Shown: piece by piece, positions 47,475 through 56,998 of the stretch
Layout of the letters: each line of letters opens with the position of its first letter
How positions within the stretch are numbered: position 1 is the stretch's first letter
DNA from: Limnomonas spitsbergensis
Lineage: Eukaryota; Chlorophyta; Chlorophyceae; Chlamydomonadales
Direction: 5' to 3'
Length of the DNA: 64,000 nt
NCBI GenBank assembly: GCA_037349105.1
Contig: JAYJMM010000112.1
Location: forward strand, 1,054,001-1,118,000
Translations under genes and position numbers: made by a program
Notes under the pieces: model-generated
Seen by the model: the letters and a program-made list of their open reading frames with translations, nothing else
Told to the model about the DNA's origin: nothing
Database searches by the model: none

Positions 47475-48000
47475 TTCCTCCCAAACAGCGATAGCCACTG
47501 TACAATCCCACAAGCTGCGGGATGGAGGGGAGGAGCCCATCATAAAACACCTCAGCAATGAAGATGAGGCGCGTGTTATATCAGTAGGAGGTGAGGGCTG
47601 ATCTGTTGAATTTTAGGATTTGAGCTAAGACCCATTGCCCTTGTACCAGCAAAGTGTGTGTTTATCCATTTGCTGATCCCGTGAAAGGATTCTTAGGCGA
47701 TGCCTTTTGTTGAGGACGTCGTTTGCTTTGTTGAGGCCTAGTTTTGTTGTTTTTCTTTGCCTTCTCGGGGAATAGGCTTGAGAGGGGCGAGATTTTCTTC
47801 GGGCTACCTTATTTCTTTGGGGAGGGGGGGTAGTTATTTCTTTCGTTTTCTTCTCCTTCTCTCCCTCTTAACTTAAGTTTCTTTTTTTCCAACGAGACAG
47901 TTGGGTGCCCACGCGGCCGAGCCTTTTTGAGCAGGGCCCAGAGGTGTAATGTCATTGACTTATTGATGTAAATGGATCACACTAGCTACACTGCCTGAAA
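47475..48000. other. Unassigned sequence with T-rich tract
   Basis: Between the fold-back element and the first OTU unit. It is T/G-rich from about 47690 to 47890. Apart from the OPR exon copy at 47901-47945, nothing is recognised. Confidence 0.4.
47901..47945 (+). pseudogene. Stray copy of OPR-RAP exon 8 with its splice sites
   Basis: GACAG|TTGGGTGCCCACGCGGCCGA, GCCTTTTTGAGCAGGG and CCCAGAGGTGTAAT repeat the exon at 41745-41792, including the acceptor AG and the downstream GTGTAA donor context. Small indels break the frame. Similarity ends close to the exon limits. Confidence 0.75.
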
Positions 48001-48543
48001 ATGAAAAAATGCCACCGCCAGGCAAACCTGAATCACATGTCAAAGTCCAACATAACCTTAGCAGCTGCACACGGCTTCCATTTGTATAATAACTACCCAT
48101 TCACAGTAGGTAATTTTTTTTCCGATTCCATGCAATTCCTCACAGGCATCAACAGCTCTCACTTGAGACGTCTCGGCACCGCAACATTTCGTCGTGCCCT
48201 GGGCATAGCAGCCGACAATGCTTTGTATCCCTACTCAGACATACTCTCCAACGTTGACTTGAATAATATCCTTCACCCTGCCGAGTACTTCGACCGCATG
48301 GCGCGCAGTGCCTCTACAAGTGTGGATCGAACAAGTGGATTGTGGGCTGATGTGTCCACAGTTCAATGGGTGGTAATTGCCCTAAACGTGAACATTGTAC
48401 TTTAACAGAAAGACGGGTCCAACTCCTTATGCAGTTACACATACGGGACTGATATGCCCACATTACACACCAAGACGCACAACCTTTTGTTTACGGGACA
48501 ATCACACCGGGGCCATTACGAGCCTATGCGGCCGTTGCTGCAT
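48001..48543 (+). pseudogene. Inactivated OTU-type cysteine protease unit
   Basis: Parallel to the intact unit at 49157-50206: GFHLYNNYPFTVGNFFSDSM corresponds to GFHLCRPFPYIVGDCLFDAM, so the catalytic Asp-Cys (DC) has become Asn-Phe. An in-frame TAA follows NVNIVL at 48403. Similarity then resumes (LLFTGQSHRGHYEPMRPL), including the His-Tyr. The loss of both Cys and frame argues for a dead copy. Confidence 0.7.
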
Positions 48544-49156
48544 CCGCTATGCAGTGCCGCTCCTTAGTTGGTAGACACCGTCCTACCCCTGCCTGCAAGC
48601 ACTCTTCCCACACTTGAACAGGTGTGTCATGTTCTACAAGGTCTTCTGAGCAACAGCATCACGCCATTTTCATCTTAACCAGGTGGTTGCTCATGAACAT
48701 CACCTTCATTTTCCCACAGCTTGTCATTGGCACTGACGGATTTCATGGCTCAAATCAGGGACACAATTGACATAATGTGCATACCAGATGTTGCCCAACA
48801 GACACCACCCCACACCTGGGGCACGGCAGAGTCACGTCAGACAGAATACCTTCCCAAGGCCACTGATCGGTCCTCGTCGCCTGCTGAAAAGAGACCTCCC
48901 GTATCCTCTGTCCCTCTCAAAAACGCATTGACCGTGCAACCCGGCAGGCCCAACCTGTCTGGAAGAGCCATGAACAGGTTCTTCGTCCGTCCCAACATGA
49001 ACGAACCACGAAAGGCAACCTCCCAGACTCAGGCCCCTGTTCAGTCCCCACAACTGTCAGACCCTGGTATGACATGGATACCACATACATGTTGTCCAGC
49101 AGGCACCCCCCCACTCCTGGGTCCAAGGAAGGTCACAACAGAGTCATGCACACACA

Positions 49157-50206
49157 ATGGTGGCAGGGCTGTTCTTGTTGCCAAGTGTAACGCCAGCATC
49201 CTCTCGCCCTGCCATGGCCGCATTAACCGTGCCTCCCGCCAGGACCAAGCCGTCTGGCGAAAATGCCGTAAGTAGTTTTTTCGTAATGAACGAGCCTCCA
49301 AGGGCACTCTCCCAGACTAAGGCCCCTGTTCAGTCTCCAAAACTATCGAACCCTGGTATGACCTGCATACCACATGTTGTCCACCTGGCACTCCCCCATC
49401 CACAAGAAAGTCACAACAGATACAAGAAAGTCACAACAGACACATGCACACATACCGGTATCAGACAATCCTTGTCGCCTACCGAAAACATACTGTCAAT
49501 GCCCTCTCGCCCTGCCAAAGCCGCATTCACCGTGTCTCCCACCAGGGCCAAGCTGTCCACCTATGGCCAGGGCAGGGCGCTCCTGGAACACGAAATCCAG
49601 TATGGACAAGAAACACTCCATACAGGTAGACCTATCATACGCAGCGATGAATCTGACTCTGCTTCCTTAGGGTTTCACCTATGCCGTCCGTTCCCTTATA
49701 TCGTTGGTGACTGTTTGTTTGACGCAATGCAGTTTGAAACAGGTATTCCGAGCTTGCACCTCAGGTTAGCTACAACAACAACATTCCAACATGCCCTAGC
49801 TTGTGGTAACATTACAGCACTACACGACTACTGCCAGCTTCTAGACCCTACAAACATTGCTGGTGTCACCAGTCCAACAGAGTATTTTGAGCGAATGTCA
49901 AGAGGTGCTGAAGATGAACGGGACAAAAAACCAGGCTTGTGGTCAGATGAGGTTGCATTGTGGTACATGGCAAACGCCCTATCATGCAGAGTGGTTGTCT
50001 GGAAGAGAGACTTAGCTGGCAATTTTAGACCATACACATATCAACTAAGCACAGGTACAGATCAATGTGCATCACATAACGTTATATTTACTGGCAATAA
50101 TAGGTCTGGACACTACGAGCCTATGCGAAGACTTTCGGACCCGCGCCCTGCTGCGCATGCCGTAACTGCACGCAACAGCAGTTCCGTACACAGAATTAAA
50201 CTGTAG
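49157..50206 (+). CDS. OTU-like cysteine protease, intact unit
   Basis: A single open frame of 349 residues ends at TAG. Residues 1-150 are Pro/Ser/Thr-rich with repeated linker blocks (KAPVQSPKLSNPGMTCIPH). The C-terminal half has VGDCLFDAMQFETG (Asp185, Cys186), LWSDEVALWYMANALSCRVV, and NNRSGHYEPM with His319. That is the D-x-x-C-like start, the middle helix and the His end of an OTU fold; OTU enzymes cleave ubiquitin chains. The linker block also occurs 288 bp upstream in another frame (48721-49275), so the unit or its linker is duplicated. It lies beside a dead copy and mobile DNA. Some algal retrotransposons carry OTU domains, so this may be a transposon remnant rather than a host gene. 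Confidence 0.6.
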   Translation: MVAGLFLLPSVTPASSRPAMAALTVPPARTKPSGENAVSSFFVMNEPPRALSQTKAPVQSPKLSNPGMTCIPHVVHLALPHPQESHNRYKKVTTDTCTHTGIRQSLSPTENILSMPSRPAKAAFTVSPTRAKLSTYGQGRALLEHEIQYGQETLHTGRPIIRSDESDSASLGFHLCRPFPYIVGDCLFDAMQFETGIPSLHLRLATTTTFQHALACGNITALHDYCQLLDPTNIAGVTSPTEYFERMSRGAEDERDKKPGLWSDEVALWYMANALSCRVVVWKRDLAGNFRPYTYQLSTGTDQCASHNVIFTGNNRSGHYEPMRRLSDPRPAAHAVTARNSSSVHRIKL

Positions 50207-52600
50207 GAATCCTTAAACAAGGAACCGATCATTCAGTGATGCGTGCGGTGCGCTAATTCAGCATGACAATGCAGGGGCTGGCACCTTGAGACCAAAGCTA
50301 CGGTACATGAAGTCAGAAAGAATAAGATGCACTGTGGAACATATGCAAAGAAGCGGCTTCATGCCTTTAATAAGAGGCCCAGGCTGTAAGCAGCATGTTA
50401 ATGACATTACACCTCTGGGCCGTGCTAAAATGAAGCTCGGCCACGTCGACAAACAAAATGACAGCTAGCATGTATGGGCCGGTATGGGTAAAAAATAACA
50501 AAGTTAGCACAAAATCGAGTCATGATGCTTCATGTTCAGCTGTTTACGGCCCAGTGTCTGCTGCTGCTACTGCTGCTGCTGCCGCTACTGCTTTTCCAAC
50601 AGCCAGCTCCAATAGCCATGTGAAGCCGCTTTGTCTGCTAGTAGCTTGAGGCAAGACAGGCAGCAGCTGCATTGCCTGGACATGGCGTCGATGAGGACAG
50701 AACAGCCCTTACGCAGCCAGAGATTTACCAGCTCGCGATCCAAAATGTACTGGACCCATTCTGGCAACTTTCTCTCCTGCCGCATGTTTTCCAGGAGGCC
50801 ACCATGCTGCTGATTGTTGAGGCCCATGCACGGCGTGCACCGCCCAAACTCATCCAGTCGCGCAGCCAGGTCTGCCGAGCAGGACACCCGGCCGCTTGCA
50901 GCAGCGGGAAGCCAGCTGCAATCTGGAGTTGCACTTCCTCATCAGGCCAGGATGCTCAGCGTCACTGTTGAGCATGTGAGCAGCACCTGCAGGTGACAGC
51001 AGGCACGGGGCGCCTAGACCTGAACTTCGTTCCAGCACCGAATGGGCGCCCCACGTCTTTGGGTATGGATTCTGTGTTTGCTGGGTCATCATTCCTGATT
51101 CCCTAGTAGCGTCAGATGTGGTGTCCATGCGTTCATCTGCCCAAGGACGCCATCCTGCATGTGTGACAATTGTCTTAGTTGGCACTATGTACACTGTTGA
51201 CACTTTGGTGCTCATGAGAGCTATGCACCACCATCCCAATTTGTGTCCTATTGAAACTGTTCTTGCGGTTTCTAATATTCACATACCGGTACATGAGGAG
51301 GTGAGTCATGTTCAAGGAGGAGGGTTAGCTTTTCTCTCAGTTTTCCCGGTCCATGTGGTTTGAGCGATGACAACCCTTGCCTACTGACTTCTGAGGATTC
51401 TTACTATCCAGCGCTTCGCGTTGATCCCTTTTATATTGACGTGATTCATACTTGTCCAATACAACTATACAAGGCCCATTCCCTTATTTCTGCGCGGGTG
51501 TTGAACAAGTTCGGACAAGGACTGTTTGTGCCGCAATCTTGCAGGGCTTTGCTCTTAAAATCAAAGCTGCCAAATACGTGCATGTTTATCGCCCAAGCGT
51601 GGCCAATGTGCGACACCTGCTGACTCAGTTTCGGAATCTTGAGCCACCTGACGAGGGCGAGGGCCCAATCCCGATCACATCGTGGCGAATGCATTGCGAA
51701 ATATTCATGCAAGCTTAAGATATATCAATCGCTTCATTTTAAATATTTGCTTCCCGAACCCTGGCCTTGGACTGCTGGATCCATCCCACGGGGCTTCCGT
51801 ATCCCCCCCTACCGTACTCTGAAGCAAGCATCAATAGATAGAGGACTGGATGGCCCCTCCCCGTACCTCATCTCATCTTCAAGGTAGGTGCCGGTACTGT
51901 ACTGTCATTTTATTTTGGTGCAAGGACATTGGGGGTTGCAACCCTCAATTTAGCACTACCATGATAATACATACCACAAGACCCTCCAGATTTGAATCAC
52001 CGCACATTGTGATCATGCATGAGCGTGGAATTTGAGTGAAATACCGCCGATGCTGTCTCCAACAATAACACAAAATATTATGGAGGGCTTCAAACATTGC
52101 CCTCTCCACGACCACCCTGAGCTTTCGGTACAGAAACATACAGACACCGCCCTGCTGAGATGAAATGAGGACAGAGTGACACGTTAGTGCCAATAATTGC
52201 ACAGTAATTGCGATTACCAGGATTTGCGGGGGGGGGCACCAAAGTCGCATCACTGTTGGAATATTTTGAATGCTTTGCGCCCCCCCTAGGCGTAGCACCA
52301 GAGTTTTATTATTTGCCTCAAAATGGACCCCCAAAGGCCCAACTCACTGAAGGAATCAAAGCACCAAATGTAAATGACAGTGTGGGTATGGTAAATTGCT
52401 AGATCAAGCATGGGCAGACCGGCCTAAAGTATGTGCCTTGGCTGCAATATCTCATGCTTATAACTCATGTTGCGTGCACCAGTGAAGTAGTCTCAAGATC
52501 AGTTAGTCAGTTTGAAGTCCAGCAGAAGGAAGTTATAGATCAGACTCTGCTCTGACTGATGTCAGCTTGCCATGCTCATCATCATCGATTTTATAAGAGT
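50207..52600. other. Poorly understood stretch with short protein-like frames
   Basis: No family is recognised. Two stretches look coding-like. Minus 50887-50585 reads LPEWVQYILDRELVNLW and similar. Plus 51452-51718 reads KIKAAKYVHVYRPSVANVRH, and a further segment ends at an AG|GTAGGT donor-like site at 51891. They could be exons of unknown genes or remnants of mobile DNA. Confidence 0.3.
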
Positions 52601-52685
52601 GTGCGATGGAAGAGGAATGAAGTGGACTTTCATGATTGTTGAGATGGAGCTCACTAATCCTTGTAAGACCGCCATGCTTGTGCAG

Positions 52686-55628
52686 CCATGCAGCTCTACG
52701 CGACAACCTGCTCCATTACTGCCAGCAAGCAGCGACCGGCACGGGACAGCAGCCCAGTTGAAAGGGGGAAATTTAGAATCTTGACCGGTAGGCCGGGTCA
52801 CACCTATTTTAAGCTGCATGGCGAGGAGCTTCAGGGTGCCAGGGCTGCGGCGGCTGTCAGTCAGACACTTCCTGGTGGGTGGACAAGCTGCGGTCTCTTG
52901 CATCCACCATTTCATCTGACAGGGAACTTGTATGACACTCGTTGGCAGCCAACCGTTGTATTTCTTATCTCCAGGCTTGGTCAGATACTCCGTGGAAGGT
53001 GACCGTGCCGTCACCACGGATGCTCCAAGTGGTCACTGCTCTGTAGCATACCTGCTGGCCCATCGGGACGAAGAGGAGGCAAAGGACGCTTTTCCCCTCC
53101 TCCGGGAGGGAAAGGATGGGCGCCTGTCAGATGGCTGGGAACGGGCGAGTATATGCATGCTCTGGTCAGGATGCTTGTGAGGGCTTGCGGTGCCTGAGAC
53201 CAAGGCGAGACCCTGGAGGGACTGGCTGAGTCTTGACCTCTCGATGAGTCAGTGAAGAAGAGGGGAGCAGTGGTCATTGAAACCTCACACCTCTGGGGTG
53301 ATAATTGATGAAGGTTTCCTTCAGAGCATGCAGCAACTGGGTCTGTCCACCTACGATATGAGACAATGTGCTGGGAAACATGAATGTGCAAACTTTGAAA
53401 TACATCGCATCGTGCATACAGAAGGAGCAATTAAAGACTGCACCACCAAACCCGCTAAAATCCGTGAGAAGGAGAAATATTAGCACAAGATGCCGTACTC
53501 AATTTTGCTGCATCATTTTCCATGGTCATCGTGCGGATATGGCTTTGGCTCGGGCTGTGCAGTTTCCTTCACTTTCACGCCCCCCACAGATCTTTGCTTT
53601 CTTTCTCTCTGAAATGCTAGGGGGGCAGTCAGCTGTGTATGTGGCGGAGGAGGCTGGGGCTGTAGACATTGTATGGCATTTCAAATGTCCCGGAATTATA
53701 CTGGCCACCCTTGCCTGCAGATTTTCTTCCAGTTGCTGGACATCCTGGATAAGCTCATGCGGCACGGCATCCTCATCCGAGATTTAGCGACAGCTAACAT
53801 GCTTATTGAAAACCCGAGGGACGAACTCCCCAACCTCCGTTTGCTTTCCTTCCACATTGAAATGGCCCCGAGCGGCAACGGGAAAGCTGCTTTCTCCAGC
53901 GCCATACCGGGTAGGGCTTCTGTCCATCACATACAACTGTTCCTTGACTTGGCGCCCGGCAATAGCCATGAAGTCTAAACAAAGGTATTGTCCACTGACA
54001 TGGTAGATGCTACGTTCATAGCTCCATGCCACGATGTGTGAATAAAACACTTTTTATGAGGGCTTCATCAATGAGATGTGGTCAGCTGCAGCCTGCCGCC
54101 TTGCATCCACTAGAGGCCTGATTGATTCCCAGCCCGGGATGACTTGTGCCACGAGGACGAACATCCTGGCAGGCTGTGCGATGGGCCGTCATTTGAAATG
54201 CCTCTTACGTGGCAGACAGCCTGGCTGGCTGACTGGCCGCCTGACTGGCTGTGCTGTAGCTAGACAGTAGCTGGACTGTAGCTTGGCCGCATCACAAAAT
54301 CCTGTTGAGAGACTTTTTGGTGCCGGCTTAACTTGTGCAACGTCCTCTTGATACCTGCGGTGTCTGGCTGGATGCCAGAGAGCAGCTGCAACCTAGCTGA
54401 AGCGCCCGGGTGCAAGGCTCGGTAGAGGGGACTAACGTTGCATGCCTTAAACACGAACTATGCTGGCCACCATGCGAACTGGGAGATACGCAGGTCGGCT
54501 GTCTGCCTCACACTGGAATTTAGTTCACTCCTCCTCTCACCTGCCCATACCTGCCCACACCTGTTGCCTGTTGGCCCTACGTCCAAGTGGTAGTTGAGCC
54601 ACAACATAGACTTCATGAACAGGGGCACACGCTTGTATGCAATGCACTGTTGTGGGCATTGTTAATCTGGCTAGGTTGAGCTTCATGCCACTCACACACA
54701 AGCCTCCAGCCGAATACCCCAGGTTTTGCCAGGTAGGCTGGTTGGGATCACGGCTTCTGGAGGCTGGCCCAGGTTGGGGACCAATGTGGCCTGAGGCGGC
54801 TGCAGGGCTGCGTGCCAAAGGTGTTTGAGGAGTATCGAATTGTGACCAAAGCCCCACCCTCAGATAAGGGTGCCGCAACAAGCAGATCCAATATGAAATG
54901 TGCCAAATCTGCGCTGTTGTCCGCCTCTTGCTCCTTGCTCATGGCTCTGGTTCATGCCATTTGCATGGCTGTTGCCGCAGAGCCTTGCGAAATCAGCCGC
55001 AGCCATATATCTCTGATGACGACAAGCCAGCTGTGCGTCCTCGATGATCAAGGGACAACGCGGGAGGGCTTTGAGTCGGGAGTGGAGGCCTCAGGGATTC
55101 TGCTCTGTTTTTTACTGACCAGTTGCGAACCGCACGGCAGGACGCCCCTGGAGGCTGCGCAACGGAAGAGTGAGGTGAGAGCCTGCGATTGATGTACTCA
55201 GTCTCTTACTTTTCAGCTACGAGGCCAATGGACTCCTACAACTAGACCGGCCCACAGAGGTCCAAGCAGCATGGCTGGCCACACGTACGGGTCCCCTAGC
55301 CGTTTGCTAGACGGTAGATGTCATGTAGTTGAACTGCACCCGAGCCAATATCACTCCGTGAACATGCTGTCAGGCTAAGCTTGGCACTGTCAGTGTGCGT
55401 ACTTGTGGTAGAACTGAGCAGTCCAAGGGGGTGGAATCTACAATGCACTCCAAGGCACCCAACACTGACGCATGCCGACTTCCACAGAGTCTCGGCCCTC
55501 TACTAGAGATCATGGAAAATGTCAAGTATGAGCCGTACCGGGCACTGCTGGACGGCATGCTGACAATGGACTCAGGCCAGCGCCTAACTGTGAAGCAGGC
55601 GCTGGCCAGCGTATGGAGTGAGTACTAG
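52686..55628 (+). CDS. Degenerate protein-kinase-like gene (C-lobe recognisable)
   Basis: Two exons are clear. Exon 53721-53910 reads IFFQLLDILDKLMRHGILIR then DLATANMLIE: the catalytic loop HRDLxxxN appears as IRDLATAN, with Asp and Asn kept and His and Lys lost. The DFG site appears as SFH. Exon 55488-55628 reads YRALLDGMLTMDSGQRLTVK then QALASVW, the usual end of a kinase C-lobe, and stops at TAG. Possible upstream exons around 52690-53180 (LTGRPGHTYFKLHGEELQGA; VRYSVEGDRAVTTDAPSGHC) have no clear family. No Lys-bearing N-lobe was found, so a pseudokinase or partial gene is likely. A TGTAA signal follows at 55841-55845. Start and internal exons are uncertain. Confidence 0.45.
55235..55352 (+). 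repeat. Dispersed ~200 bp repeat, partial copy in the kinase-like gene
   Basis: ACTAGACCGGCCCACAG, CCAAGCAGCATGGCTGG and GATGTCATGTAGTTGAACTG follow in family order. Confidence 0.45.
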
Positions 55629-55996
55629 GGTAGGCATTGGGTGTTCATACTCTTTGCTTTTATTCCTCGTACAGATGTGCTCTGCATCCTATATTATACT
55701 TACGTACATTATTGTTTGTAGTCAGGAAACAGCCAGCCATGTCAATGATGGAGACCACAAGCTTGTCATGATAAGGAACTTAGTCGACCTGTGCTCATGT
55801 GGCTGCATGGCTGCATGAAAGTGTAGCCCCTGATGGCTTTTGTAAGATTTAAGTTCCGCTTGCTTGCATGCGTGAGGCAATGAATGGTCACAAGATAATT
55901 GTTGATCTGGACTCGAGGATTGGCCCTAGTACTATGCGCCAGACACAACTCTCTGAGGACAGGTTTAACTGCCTCTAGTACGGGTGACATGCCTGC

Positions 55997-56278
55997 ATGG
56001 CAGTCTTGTATATGGTACACGCCACACCCAGCAGTGCGTCAGCACCCGCTGCATGTGAGAGGAACATGTTCAGAGAGACGTACGCCATGCGTGTGACATG
56101 CGCAGGCTGGGAACGGCGCACGTATGAACACTTTGCGCTGGAGCTCCACGGTGGAGACACACCAAGTCGCATGGTGGGGCCGGATTGTTTTGTTATGAGG
56201 GTACTCGCATGCCAACCTCGTAGCAGCCTTGAGTCACATGTGCATGGGGATCGGCAGATAATATTGATCGTGACATAA
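55997..56278 (+). CDS. Unrecognised 93-residue open frame (also mirrored at 63674-63393)
   Basis: Opens with MAVLYMVHATPSSASAPAAC and contains YEHFALELHGGD. It has no recognised domain. It may be part of the upstream region of the next gene; evidence for translation is weak. Confidence 0.25.
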   Translation: MAVLYMVHATPSSASAPAACERNMFRETYAMRVTCAGWERRTYEHFALELHGGDTPSRMVGPDCFVMRVLACQPRSSLESHVHGDRQIILIVT

Positions 56279-56998
56279 TTTAATATTATATACGCTTACC
56301 GGTATATACCGTAAGCTATATAGTATTATATATCTTACATGGGGTAGGCTTAAGTCAGATTTGAAGATGTCTGTGGATAGCTGTCAACAAGAAGAATCCA
56401 CATCACAAGACGCAAATTGAAATTTCTCTCATCTACGGCCAGCCAATTGTCGAAAATATCTAAATCACGCGTTCCTCAGTTTTGTGCATCACCATGTGCC
56501 CCATGAGCCTAGTTGGCTAGGGCTGTGTTGAGATGTGCAATCCAGCGCACGAGACACCATTTAAACTTCACAAAGCTATGCCCTGAAAATGTAAGAAAAT
56601 AATTTAAACGTGCTTTCTTGGTACAGTCCATCACCGGCGATGCTCAATGCACCCTCATGCGCCGCATGGGATTAGCATGCAAGGTCAAGCAAAATCTGAA
56701 AACCTCGCCGGGTGTCTGAAAATGAGAACCGTATACCGTTTGCTGGAGCCCATCAATGTCAATATCGCCCTTCATAGGCTTTTGTATCTAGCCTAGAAAA
56801 GAAGAACTCGAGAGGACGCTAATGCGCGTGCGTAGGTGTTGAGGTACGGCGGCGGTACCATATATAAGTATTCTCGGCTCCTCATATAAGGAATCACAAA
56901 TTTTGAAATAATAGTGTATAATATTACTGTATAGGTATATAATGTGAAAACTGATATAAGGTTGCCTATCCCTACACATGCATGACTAGCATGACACA

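Noticed and set aside
49016..49275. Separate gene for the Pro/Ser-rich frame 48721-49275
   Set aside because: Its sequence repeats the linker of the following OTU frame in another phase, so it is more likely a duplicated or frameshifted linker than a distinct gene.
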